Assembly (NCBI GenBank): GCA_030490835.1
Contig: CM059975.1
Location: 55,667,174 to 55,731,173, forward strand
DNA: 64,000 nt
Reading direction: 5' to 3'
Source of the DNA: Annona cherimola
Taxonomy: Eukaryota > Streptophyta > Magnoliopsida > Magnoliales > Annonaceae
The notes beneath the pieces are model-generated. The model did no database searches and was not told the DNA's origin. It saw only the letters and a program-made list of their open reading frames with translations. The position numbers and the translations under genes were made by a program. Below are positions 1-10,687 of the stretch, one piece after another. Position 1 is the stretch's first letter; each line of letters starts with the position of its first letter.

Positions 1-527
1 ATCCCAAATCCAAAAATATAAATTCAAGTGGTCGTAAGTGGAGTTAGAAACGTCAGTTTGAGATGAAATTTGAAATGATGGAATAAAATTATGAAATCTA
101 TGATATGAATGGAATGGATTAAGCTAATTATCATGAGAAGTTTCTTTCTTGGAGAGCAAGTAAGTGGTTGACTTGTCTTAAGAGAGGGGACATGACTTTA
201 ATGCAAAGTCAAAGTTTGTTACAACTTTGATTATGTGGATTTTTGAGCAATTTTTGGAAATAAAAAATAAGAAAATGAGGGTAAAAGATGTAGCATGATC
301 TTAGGAATTAAATGTATGGATTTAAGGAGGATTTCGCTAGCCAGAAAAATCCAAAAAGCCTACCCTAGCTAGCTTGGATGTCTATGGCTCCATGTGAGCT
401 AGAAATTGATTTAAAAATTCTGAAAAATATGGAAATGCTTGGATAATCATGCCAAGGGTTAAGGGATAATTATAAACATTATCCTCACTCAAAATGAGGT
501 GGAAAATGATAATTAAAAGTCAAACAA

Positions 528-737
528 TATAAATATAGAGAGAGAAGGTGTGTGAACGTCCAAGGGTTTTCTTGCTTAGCAAGAAAGCAAAAATTTTCTA
601 ACTCCCAGCCCCTTGAAAGTGCCAAGCAGAGGAAAACCAAGGGAAAATCAAAGAAAAAAGAGGAATAAAGAAAGAGGAGAAGTGGAGGAAAGCAAGCCTT
701 TCAATTTTGGATTGAATCCCCTCAAGTTCAAGTAAGT
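528..737 (+). promoter_or_regulatory. Putative LTR promoter, leader exon and 5' splice donor in C
   Basis: TATAAATA at 528-535 is followed by a purine-rich leader with many AAGAGG and GAAAG runs, then by a strong donor-like CAAGTAAGTATT with GT at 732-733. G has the same arrangement (TATAAG 27669, donor 27836), and so do A and E on the minus strand. The transcription start near 560 is inferred from the TATA position, not seen. Confidence 0.45.
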
Positions 738-1692
738 ATTCACCTAACTTAAGTTGTGAAATTTCAAGTTCTTCAAGCTCAAAGTTTGGGCTATGAAATG
801 ATATAATTATGAACCCTAAGTAAAGGGTTAATAAGCATTTGAAAAGGGTACTAAGTGTTAAACAAGTTAAGGGAATGAATCCTTGAAGTTGAGCATGCTA
901 AGAATGGTTTAGGGTTGAATTACCCCATGATACCTTGCTGGAATTTTGCAAAATCCCCAAATAAGTTGCTGTTTTAATCATGTTTTAAGTTTAAATTATG
1001 CTATCTGATTCCATGATTAATATATGTTGAGTTTGGTTTAATTTGAGAACCCTAAAAGGGGGAAATCTAGATATGATGAGATGATGCATGTTTAACCCAA
1101 TTTTGATGGAATTAGGGAATGAATGGAACTAATTAAGTTATGGATGTTTAAAAGGGTAAAATACCCTAGATGTAGAGCACATGGACGTCCATATATGGTG
1201 CTGGAAAATTTTTATAAAAATCTGTTTTCATGGATATGAAAAGGGGGACGTCCAAATGGTGTAAGAAGTGATTGTGTTAATATGAGCTTTCCATCTTGAG
1301 TTTTAAACTCTAAAATTTGAATATGAAATGGATGCTTAAATAATTCCTAAATGATGATTCAACATGCGTTTGATTGAATATGGAATTGGTATTGGTCTAT
1401 ATGCATGAATTTCCATGTTTTAGATAGTGAAAATGAAGTTTAGAATGGGTATTGAGTTGAAAATTCAACTTGAAAAAAATCTAAATCCCCATGACAAGTT
1501 GCTGTTTTGGATTGATGATGTGTTTTGGTTATGAATCATGTTTTAATGAAAAACATATGTTGATTTTGTTGGAAATATGTGGAAAATAAGCCAAGTCTAT
1601 GTTTTTATGATTAACAAATCAATTTGAGTAAGTTTTGGTTACTAATATGTTTGTGGAAATGATTTAAGGTTATAAATTTGAAGAATATAAAG

Positions 1693-2575
1693 CACGGCAA
1701 GTCAAGTCGATTTCCAAGTCGACTCAGGCATCGACTTAGGCCAAGTCGATCCCCAAGTCGACTCCAGCAGCGACTTCAAGACGCCGTTTTCTTCCAGAGC
1801 TGAAATCAAGAATGAGAGGTGCCGAAGTCGCATCCCAAGTCGACTCCGCTTGCGACTTGAGGTGAAGTTGCAGACCAAGTCGACTCCAATCGCGACTTGG
1901 AGGCGTCATTTCTGTCCAGAGTTGAAATCGAGGAGCAGAGCTGCCGAAGTTGGAGACGAAGTCAACTCCGCATGCGACTTGGGTGAAGTCGCAGACCAAG
2001 TCGACTCCAGTATCGACTTTAGTTAGACAGGGCAGAAACTTCAGAAGCCAAATCGGGGATTAGATCGATTTCAAGGTAGAACTGGAGTCAAGTTGAAGAT
2101 CAAGTCGACTTCGATGTTCGACTTGGAAAATATGAAGACTAATCCAAGTCCAAAGAAAGCAAGATGCATGAATTCAACTATTCTAATCAAAATATATTGG
2201 ACTTGTTCATGAATACAAAAGATTCAAGACTCAAGGACTCAAGGTTTGCAAATCATGGAGCTAAAGGACATCAAGCTAGAATGATAACACAGTGGTCCAA
2301 AGAGATATAAATCAAGGAAGAACAACCAAACATGAAGAAACTCAAGCAAGCAAAGCATTCCAAGGATTTCAAGTTCATCAAGCAAGTTGTCGAGGTGAAG
2401 TCGCACCCGAAGTCGACTCCACCTGCGACTTGGGTCAAGTCGAGGACCAAGTCGACCCAGACTGGAACTTGAAAAAGTTGCGAACAGGCGAAGTCGCACC
2501 CGAAGTCGACTCCATCTACGACTTGGGCGAAGTCGCACCCGAAGTCGACTCCACCTGCGACTTGGGTCGTAACGG
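1693..2575. repeat. AAGTCGAC palindromic array in copia LTR M, two clusters
   Basis: Cluster one (about 1693-2125) and cluster two (about 2395-2575) hold many copies of AAGTCGACTCC paired with GCGACTTGG-type words. Most modules therefore form an inverted repeat (AAGTCGC ... GCGACTT) around the palindrome GTCGAC. In the larger copies the higher-order period is about 122 bases, judged from D at 9904, 10026 and 10149. Long open frames over these arrays come from low stop content and are not genes. Both clusters lie upstream of the TATA box. Confidence 0.9.
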
Positions 2576-2648
2576 TCGGAAAATTTTCGAACGTTGGCGC
2601 ATTAAATGCGTGCCACCTACCCCCAAACGTTCGGATTCCCTCCACAAT

Positions 2649-2656
2649 TATAAAAG
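2649..2656 (+). promoter_or_regulatory. TATA box of copia LTR M
   Basis: TATAAAAG lies just downstream of the second AAGTCGAC cluster and of a conserved GCATTAAATGCG-like stretch. The same box is kept at the same place in other copies: 9194-9201 and 16372-16379 in D, 47245-47252 in I and, as TATATAAG, 52437-52444 in J. It marks the U3/R boundary about 30 bases further on. Confidence 0.7.
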
Positions 2657-2977
2657 GCATTCAATATGAACGAGGAGGGTAGCTGAGAATTCATTAAGTG
2701 TGCATAACTCCTATCTTCAAGAGCATTAAGTGATCAAACCAACATTTAGAAGAAGAACTTTGCTTCCAAACTGTCAAGAGCTGCTTGCTGAATCTCTAAT
2801 TCTACACTACAAGTTCTTCTCCGCGTCAAAACTCCCTCTACACAACAGTAATGTGTAGAAACTTTCTTTTATTCTTATTGTTGTATTGAACTTGATTTAG
2901 TTTGGGTAACTAAGATCAAGTGTAAGCAAAGTAGTGTGTGATTGGAGTGGAACTCGTCACCTACTTGTGCTGTGTAT

Positions 2978-3082
2978 TTTTGATGCCCCCTAGAGCTAGA
3001 ATCTAGAAGAGAGCAGAGGCTCTGGTTGTATATGCCCCCTAGAGCTAGAATCTGGAAGAGAGTGGAGACTCTAGTTGTATTC
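2978..3082. repeat. Tandem duplication in the R/U5 part of copia LTR M
   Basis: A segment of about 60 bases starting TGCCCCCTAGAGCTAGAATC is repeated once with few changes. D's LTRs (about 8784-8870 and 15958-16042) and I (about 46817-46922) also have two copies. J (52771-52830) has one, so copy number varies within the family. Confidence 0.8.
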
Positions 3083-4376
3083 GCGGAATACATAGTGGAA
3101 CCCAAGTCACAAGGGGTGTGATCTTGGAAGAGTGGAGTAGGGAGGTTGCCCGAACCACTATAAAATCTTGTGTGTTCATTTTTGTTTCTGCTCTTTACAT
3201 TATTGCTCTCATTTTGTTTCTTCTTAAAGGGGACTAGATTAATCTGAGGTAAAGTTTATGTTTAAGTTGTAAATTTTTAAATACCCAATTCACCCCTCCC
3301 CTCTTAGGTAACTGCCATTAACTCGGGACCAACAGATTTAAGCTTAAGAAATAAATTTTAGGAGCTATGGAATGCAAAGTGGAAAATATGACCCGATTTC
3401 TTCATTATAATGCGAAAAATGATATGGAAATGGGTTTGCATGATTTGTGGAATCTATGTAGGGTAAAATACCTTAGATTTAAGGTATTATTGATCCCCAA
3501 AAGGATTTGGGAAGATAAGCCCAAATCTGATTTTTAGGGATTTTATGAACCAATGTCTAAATGAAGTGAAAATGGGTCCCGAAATGGGCAAACAACTTGC
3601 TGTTTTGAGAGGTATTAATTTATCAATGTTAAACATGTGTTAATAACCTAAATTTGGATTAAAAAAAGTGGGATTAGTTGCTAAAAATTCTGATTTATAA
3701 AACTGCTTAGGGTTATGTGTCAAAAGACACGTTAAACGTGTGAAAAATGGGTTCCAAAGTTGCTATTTTGAGAACCTATGATTAGTGGAATAAAATCCCA
3801 TAAAATACCCTAAATAAAGTGATAATTAAGGGTAATTATCATGTTGAATTAGTGACCAAGTTTCTGACTTAGAAAATTTTACGAAAGATATCATGTATGT
3901 GTTGCCAAATGGGCATATGAGAAAGAATAGATATGCATGGGTGATAAATGACTTGTGAAATATGATTTTGTACAAAAAATGCATGATAATATAATGACTT
4001 TCATGATTATATATCTGTTAGAATTTCATGATGTTAATTTCATATTTTGGAATTAATTAATGAGGTCGAAGGCAACGATGTGTGCTTAGAATGGGCACCG
4101 ATGTGTGAATTTTGGAAAAAAAGTGAAAAATGGTAAATGGAGGTTAATGAACCTATAAGTAATAATTATTGAATAATTATTATATGGTTGAATGGTTACC
4201 CTAATTATGGGATTGAATATGTTGTGTATGAACCGATGAAATGTGCAAGTATATGCTAAGTGTATGCATAATGACTTGAGAAGTCAAATGAATAATATAT
4301 GTTAATGAAAATGGGTTGGAAAACTAAATGAGATGCAAGGAAAAGAAATATATGAAAAATTATATTATTCTCATGT

Positions 4377-4432
4377 AGGCAAGGGCAAAGAAAAGGCTGA
4401 GTCAGAAAGCTAAAGAATGCAGGTAAGCAAGT
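4377..4432 (+). other. Conserved mini-exon-like block in LTR C
   Basis: An AG (4377-4378) follows a T-rich stretch, then comes a 44-nt purine-rich block (4379-4422) and then GTAAGCAAG (4423). G has a block of exactly 44 nt at 29097-29140, and A, E, H and B have 41-45 nt blocks with matching borders. Splicing is inferred from the border motifs only. Confidence 0.5.
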
Positions 4433-5519
4433 GAACTTTCTAAAATGCTATTTTCTTTCCATGTGATTGATATGATGAAATGTTTATGATTATGTTTTGA
4501 CGAATGGGCAAGCACAAGTTTGGAAAATGACGGCTTTAATGCAAAGCCACAAGTTTTGAAAAATGATGGCTTTAATGAAAAGCCTCAAGGTTTGCTTCAT
4601 GGGAAGCAAGCAACGATTTTAAGATAAGAATTTATCACAAGTATTGCCTTGGATCGACAATGCTTTATGTTAATGAATTGAGAAATTTGCTTATGAGTAA
4701 GCAAGTTCTCCATGATAATGTTTTCAAAGGATTTCACGTTTTATGTTGATGGTTTTTAAGAATTTCCTTTTAAGCAAGCAAGTTCTTTATGATGTTGTTT
4801 CAAAAGTATTTTATAAGAAAAAGTGATTTTTACCCTTTTTCACAAAACAACATTTGTGAATAAGTTTTGAATTATTTTTTTAAAACAATTTGTGATAATT
4901 AATTATGTTTATGAAAGAAAAAGAAAAAGAAGATATGATTTATGAAAAAAGATTGATTTTTCTATGTCAGGATAATTAAATATAAATAATGATTTGGACA
5001 TAGTACATATGTTTTGAAACGATATTCAAAAAGTTTTGATTTCCTTCGGATAAGAAAATCTATGATGAAAATGTCTTGAAACATGTTTATATGGATGTGT
5101 TGAATAAGATTTATGGATAACCCACCTAATATGTGATTTCATAAAATGGTTTGATTTCGGGTTGCTAAAATGGCATACAAAAGACTGTGCAAACCCCTCT
5201 TTATGTAAAAATGGTAAGATAGATATGTGGACAATAATTTGATTTTAAAGTGGTTGAGAAGGGGGTGGTATAATTACATAATTTTTGTAAGCAAAAGGAT
5301 CTGAAATGGAAACTAAGAAAATATTAGAGAAATATATGGTTTATTTTTGGAAATCCAAAAGTCTTGAAATTCTTTTATTATAAGGGTTTATAAGATGTAT
5401 TGTTTCTCAAATATTTCAAATGTTTATCAAAATATTTTACTCAAAATTCTTCTAAAAGAATTTAAGGAAGGTCATCCTAAAACTATGGGTCTTTTTGGCA
5501 ATAGCTAAAACTATTTGAC

Positions 5520-6060
5520 ATTTTTTAGCTGCTGCTGGTCAAGTACGCTGCTGTGGCTCAAGTACAAATGTCGGCATAATAGCTGCTCATGTACCAGTGT
5601 TGCTCCTCTTTTTTTTCATTAGCGTCGATTTTCAAGGCTATGTTGTTGCTCATGGACAAGTGTCAGCACGTCAATGGATTTTCACATTTTGAAATGGCAG
5701 AAGAGCCCGTTTGAAAATCTGTAATGATAGGTGAAATAAAGCATTTTGCACTGACAACCCTAGTATTGAAAAGTTTTAACAAAATGGGCAAGTTTTATTT
5801 CATTCCAAACAGACCCTATATTTCAAATGGCAACTTGTTAAAGTGGGTGCGCTCGCTTTACAAGTTGACACGGATTATGGTCTGTGATGTATTTTTTTTC
5901 AAAATGATTTGTTTTAAAAAGACACAGACTTCGGTCTGTGATGTTTTTAAGTTATGGATGCAAACTGAGATCTGTGATCTCAATTTTAAAGGATACGGGC
6001 TGCGGTCTATAATATTTTAAATCAAACGAACTGCGGTCCGTCATAATAATGTATGGTGCA
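5520..6060. repeat. Degenerate short tandem repeats in LTR C
   Basis: The first part (about 5528-5670) repeats GCTGCTG...CAAGTAC...TGTCGGC-like words. The second (about 5870-6050) repeats units of 40-55 bases centred on GGTCTGTGATG at about 5878, 5931, 5968, 6003 and 6036, with growing divergence. No gene is supported here. Confidence 0.6.
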
Positions 6061-6534
6061 CCAGTACAAGGAATAGGCCTGCTATAGAGCACAGTTGGGA
6101 TGATCGGGGCTCACTCTACATAAGGCCAAGTTGCTAAGGGATGGCAGGAATGCCAGCGGCATCCTACCTAAGATGGGAGCAGCATAACGGAACAGCCGCC
6201 TAGCTAGCGTGCTGTTAAAGATTCTCTTCCAAAAGGTAGCATGATCACTTGCTAAGTGTCACTACTGGATGGAGAGAAATGCATTTGCTTATGTTTTGCT
6301 TTCGAAAAGCCCAAAGATTGGGATATTAAAGTATGTTTTATGAAAGCTATCCTAAAGGAATTTTTATGAAATGGTTACCCTAAAAGAAAAGGGTGTTTTA
6401 CACAAAAGTGTAAATAATAGGAATAAAAGGAAATGTTTTTATGCAAATGCGTTTATGAAAATGGTTTATGTATTTTATTTTCCTTGTTTGCTATAAACAA
6501 GCCCCAAGACGGGGATTATGAAATGAATTTATGT

Positions 6535-7100
6535 GAAACTTGGTTTGGACATAGGAATGTCCACTTCTAAAGAGCCTAAATGAAAAGTGTTTATAAACAT
6601 GAGAATATCTAATGTTAAAGCATTTAAATGAAAAGTGTTTTAGGACATATGGATGTCCATCGCTAAAAGAAGTTATGTCAAAAATATTTTGAGACATCAA
6701 ATGTCTCTGGGCTAAAGGAATTTTACGATGAAAAAATGTTTTTGGACATAAAAATGTCCTTTGCCAGAAAGGTTTATGTGAATGATGTTTTAGGACATGA
6801 GAGTGTCCTCCTTTGCCAAAGGATTTATGAAAAAAATATTTTGGACGTGAAATGTCCGCTGGCAAAAGATGGTTATATGTAAGGGTCTTTGAACATTAGA
6901 AATGTTCATCTAAGATCAAAGGAAATTAATTAAAGAGGGTAAAACATATATACTTTTCCTTAACAAGCCCAGACGTGATTTGTAAATGATTTTAAGAAGG
7001 AATATTTTATGAAAATGTTCAAGGACATAGAGTAGTCCTCATGAACAAAGGATTTCATGATAATGTTTTAGGGCATATAAATGTCCTCAAGAAAAAGGAG
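6535..7100. repeat. Hairpin tandem array, GGACAT...ATGTCC units, in LTR C
   Basis: About nine degenerate units of 55-70 bases each carry GGACAT, 3-5 spacer bases and ATGTCC, followed by AAAGG-TTTATGAAAATG-like sequence. Clear units start near 6546, 6646, 6690, 6735, 6792 and 6842; weaker ones near 6885, 7023 and 7075. Each can fold into a short stem. G has no comparable array at the matching place, so this is an expansion private to C or its subfamily. The minus-strand open frame over it is a by-product. Confidence 0.75.
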
Positions 7101-7283
7101 TTCAAGATGTTTAATGAAATTATTTTCAAGGAAGGTCTTGCCCTAAAATGCTTGCTTACTGAGTTGTCACTCGCATTTTGTTTTCCCAACCCTTAGACAG
7201 GTACCGGAAAACTCAGAAGGTTGTAAACCTAAGACGTGAAAAAGGGTATGAGATGATGGCCAGGTAGACGTGAAAGAGGGTAC

Positions 7284-7780
7284 TGGATCATTTTAACCAC
7301 TTTCATAGAAGATATCAGTATCGTTGAATCCTCAGGATGCCTTAACCTTCCAATTGCTACATCCTTTTCTAGGGCTACTTCGAACTACACTTTCTTATTC
7401 TTGCAATCAATTGTCGCTCCCCATTGGCTTAACCAATCCATGCCAAGTATCACATCAAACTCGGCTATGGGTAATAGGATCAGGTCAGCTTCTAAAATCA
7501 TTGATCCTATCCTAATTGGACATGCCTTGCATACTTAGGTAGAGCTGGCTAACCTATAGACAGGGGATTCTACATGAATTACTTTATTGGTTTTCTCTAC
7601 TGGCAGTGCATGCGTTGTTACATATTGGCAAGCAATGAATGAATGACTAGCACCCGAATCAAACAATGCTATAGCCGAATTTCCTAAAATATAAACCATA
7701 CTTGTAACCACTTTCTCTTCCTTCTCTTGCGACTCAGTCCGGGTCAGAGCATGCACTTGCACCGGAGTCGTAGAGGTTCC
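7284..7780 (-). pseudogene. Element B protease region, truncated
   Basis: The retroviral-type aspartic protease cuts the Gag-Pol polyprotein. The frame at 7762-7535 holds the active-site motif DSGAS, preceded by a short hydrophobic strand and followed by SFIAC, as in the matching frame of A (38424-38212). Further left the homology continues out of frame, with the IDCK and MDWL-type segment around 7420-7450, and stops at about 7284, where RT should follow. At least one stop or frameshift separates the parts. Nothing beyond protease is left, so no enzyme could be made. The family call is firm; the left limit comes from comparing with A at about 38005. Confidence 0.8.
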
Positions 7781-8513
7781 CTACCTGTTAGCTGCACCCA
7801 TTAGCCTTGGCTGTGCGACCTTTCCATGTCCTTGCAACGTTTGTGCCTTGTTTGGATAATTTGGAGCTATGTGTCCAACTTGGTCACAAACATAGCATTT
7901 CACCATCCTTACATCTCCCTTGCCACATTCCTTAGCTATGTGACCCATTTGTCCACATTTAAAACATTTGTTTGAACCTCTCAAATACTCGCCTACATGG
8001 CGCCTTCGACATATCTTGCAAACAGGTGGCATTCTTTTTCTTGGGGCTCCTTTTTCTTTCTTTGCAACTCCTTTCTTAGCCTTGTCTTTTCCCGTTTCCA
8101 CTTCTTTTGTTCCTGGGCTGAACATCTTTGACCCTAACCTTAGTTTTCGAGTTCTCATTGACTCAATCTCCAAGGCTCTAGCCATTTCTACACTTGAAGC
8201 ATAATCTTTAATCAACAAAGGGGCTAAACTTTCTCTGAGATAGGGTCTCAATTCCTGCTGGAATCTTTGTGCCTTATTCTCTAGCACATTGGCTATCCAT
8301 GGTACATATCTCACGAAGGCATTAAACTTGGTGCCATATTCTGTCACTGTCATTCTCCCTTAGTAGAGCCTCTCAAACTCAATAACCTTCTGGCTCTGCA
8401 ATCCCACTAGGAGGTATTCCTTGTTAAATTCCTCAACAAACACTTGCCATGTCACACCCTCCGGGTGTGCCATAGTGATCAGCATCGTCTCCCACCACTC
8501 ATGTGCATCTTTT
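7781..8513 (-). pseudogene. Element B gag, C-terminal part with zinc knuckles
   Basis: Gag forms the particle that packages element RNA. The open frame 8353-7781 contains the end of the retrotransposon gag domain and three CCHC-like knuckles. The middle one is intact (CFKCGQMGHIAKEC). The first ends in Tyr and the third ends in Tyr instead of Cys, so both are damaged. Homology continues upstream to 8513 through one in-frame TAA near 8352, where A has a Gln codon. Lys/Arg-rich spacers lie between the gag domain and the knuckles. The upstream rest of gag lies beyond D (20627-20727) and beyond A (50933-51409). Confidence 0.85.
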
Positions 8514-10366
8514 TGTTGGTCCCGAGTTAATGGAAATTACCCAAGAGGGGAGGGGTGAATTGGGTATTTAAAATTTTCAACTTAAACAGAAACTTTTCCC
8601 CGGATTAATCTAGTCCCCTTTATGAAGAAACAAAGTGGAAAGCAATATAGTGTAGAGAGCAGAAATAAAAATGAACACACAAGATTTTATAGTGGTTCGG
8701 GCAACCTCCCTACTCCACTCTTCCAAGCTCACACCCCTTGTGACTTGGGTTCCACTATGTATTCCGCGAATACAACTAGAGTCTCCACTCTCTTCTAGAT
8801 TCTAGCTCTAGGGGGCATATACAACCAGAGCCTCTGCTCTCTTCTAGATTCTAGCTCCAGGGGGCATCAACAATACACAGCACAAGTAGGTGACGAGTTC
8901 CACTCCAATCACATACTACTTTGCTTACACTTGTTCTTAGCTACCCAAGCTAAAATAAGTTCAATACAACTAGTAATAACAAAAGAAAGTTTCTATACGT
9001 TACTGTTGTGTAGACGCAGATTTGGTGCAGAGAAGAACTTGTAGTGTAGACTTAGAGATTCAGCAAGCAGCTCTTGACAGTTTGGAAGCAAAGTTCTTCT
9101 TCTAAATGTTGGCTTGATCACTTAATGCTCTTGAAGATAGGAGTTATGCACATTCAATGATTCTCAGCTACCCTCCTCATTCATATTGAATGCCTTTTAT
9201 AATTGTGGAGGGAATCTGAACGTTTGGAGGTAGGTGGCGCACATTTAATGTGCCAACGTTCGAAAATTTTCCGACCGTTGCGACCCAAGTCGCAGGTGGA
9301 GTCGACTTCGGGTGCGACTTCGCCTGTTCACAACTTCTTCAAGTTCCAGTCTGGGTTGACTTGGTCCTCGACTTGACCCAAGTCGCAGGTGGAGTCGACT
9401 TCGGGTGCGACTTCACCTCGGCAGCTTGCTTGACGAACTTGAAATCCTTGGAATGCTTTGCTTGCTTGAGTTTCTTCATGTTTGGTTGTTTCTTCTTTGA
9501 TTTATATCTCTTTGGACCACTGTGTTATCATTTTAGCTTGATGTCCTTTAGCTCCATGATTTGCAAACCTTGAGTCCTTGAGTCTTGAATCTTTTATATT
9601 CGTGAACAAGTCCAATATATTTTGATTAGAATAGTTGAATTCATCCATCTTGCTTTCTTTGGACTTGGATTAGTCTTCATATGTTCCAAGTTGAACATCG
9701 AAGTCGACTTGATCTTCAACTTGACTCAAGTTCTACCTTGAAATCGATCTAATCCCCGATTTGGCTTCTGAAGTTTCTGCCCTGTCCAACTGAAGTCGAT
9801 ACTGGAGTCGACTTGGTCTGCGACTTCACCAAAGTCACATGCGGAGTCGACTTCGTCTCCGACTTCGGCAGCTCTGCTCCTCGATTTCAACTCTGGACAG
9901 AAATGACGCCTCCAAGTCGCGACTGGAGTCGACTTGGTCTGCGACTTCACCTCAAGTCGCAAGCGGAGTCGACTTGGGATGCGACTTCGGCACCTCTCAT
10001 TATCGATTTCAACTCTGGAAGGGAATGACGTTTCGAAGTTGATGCTGGAGTCGACTTGGTCTGCGACTTCACCCAATTCGCAAGTGGAGTGGACTTGGGA
10101 TGCGACTTCGGGACCTCTCATTCTCGATTTCAACTCTGGAAGGGAATGACGTCTTGAAGTCGCTTCTTGAGTCAACTTGGAGATCGACTTGGCCTAAGTC
10201 GAAGCCAGAGTTGACTTGAAAATCGACTTGACTTTCCATGCTTCATATTCTTCAAATTTATAACCTTAAGTCATTTCAACAAACATGTTAGTAACCAAAA
10301 CTTACTCAAATTGATTTGTTAATCAACAAAACATAGACTTGGTTTATTTTTCACATATTTCCAACA
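8514..10366 (-). repeat. Element D 3' LTR
   Basis: On the minus strand it runs from TGTTGGAAATATG (10366) to GGGACCAACA (8514), 1853 bp. It contains both AAGTCGAC clusters (about 9285-9415 and 9795-10230), a TATA box (9194-9201, minus strand) and the R/U5 duplication. The longer frames on both strands here are repeat artefacts. Confidence 0.93.
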
Positions 10367-10687
10367 ATCTCCCCCTTTTTGATGATTGACAAAACTGATT
10401 TGAGTGTATACCTTTCAATGTCTTAAAAATGTGCCAATTTTGCATTTTGAAGTTTTTAACATACTCATGCAAACAATCAAAAAACATTCAAACAAAAAAC
10501 TTAAAACCAGTCATAAAAACTTAGACTCAAATCCCGATCTCTTCTCAAGACCACTTAGACTCAAATCCCGATCTCTTCTTCCCCTTTTTGTCAATGTATC
10601 AAAAAATTGAGATAGAGTGGGTAAAATTTTATGAGAATGGTGGGGTTGCTCCCCCTGAACCTGTGCTCCCCCTCAGTTTGTGCTTTG
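10367..10687 (-). promoter_or_regulatory. Element D polypurine tract and 3' untranslated stretch
   Basis: On the minus strand AAAAAGGGGGAGAT ends exactly at the 3' LTR, as expected for the plus-strand primer of reverse transcription. The rest, up to the stop of pol at 10688, is non-coding and includes a direct repeat of CTTAGACTCAAATCCCGATC (about 10521 and 10555) and a second C-rich run (10650-10675). Confidence 0.8.

Larger units (their letters stand above)
1567..3334 (+). mobile_element. Solo LTR M of the copia family, forward
   Basis: The LTR begins TGTTGGAAATATG and ends GGGACCAACA, the inverted ends of the family. It is flanked by a perfect 5-bp duplication GATTT (1562-1566 and 3335-3339). 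It is a single 1768-bp LTR with no internal region. Its closest relatives in the window are the two LTRs of D, with about the same length and landmarks. It holds two AAGTCGAC-type arrays, a TATA box and a tandem duplication near its 3' end. Loss of the internal part fits recombination between LTRs. Confidence 0.95.
1..7284 (+). mobile_element. LTR remnant C, Tekay-type Ty3/gypsy, forward
   Basis: The first bases match LTR G about 440 bases inside that LTR (27303 onward), so this LTR begins left of the window. Landmarks then appear in the same order as in G: a TATA-like box (528), a GTAAGT donor (732), the mini-exon block (4379-4422), the AATGGAGAG/ACTTGCTAAGTG block (about 6250-6285), the GCTTGCTTACTGAG block (7151) and the gacagg end of U3/R (about 7196). 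The U5 terminal block found in all other gypsy LTRs here is missing. At about 7284 the sequence changes to protease of reverse element B. After removing nested LTR M the remnant is about 5.5 kb, longer than the 3.4 kb of G, mainly because of added repeat arrays between 5500 and 7100. Orientation and family are firm; the exact breakpoint is uncertain by some tens of bases. Confidence 0.8.

Noticed and set aside
1693..2575. AAGTCGAC array as a CRISPR array
   Set aside because: Spacers are not unique and units are inverted repeats within a plant LTR with TSDs.
6491..6865. Minus-strand frame of 124 aa
   Set aside because: It covers the GGACAT hairpin array of LTR C and reads as a decayed repeat; no start context or homology.
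9250..10175. Open frames on both strands over the copia arrays (for example 9250-9573, 9726-10175, 16368-16790, 19948-20388)
   Set aside because: They translate the AAGTCGAC repeats in several frames on both strands, change between copies, and overlap the LTR promoter.
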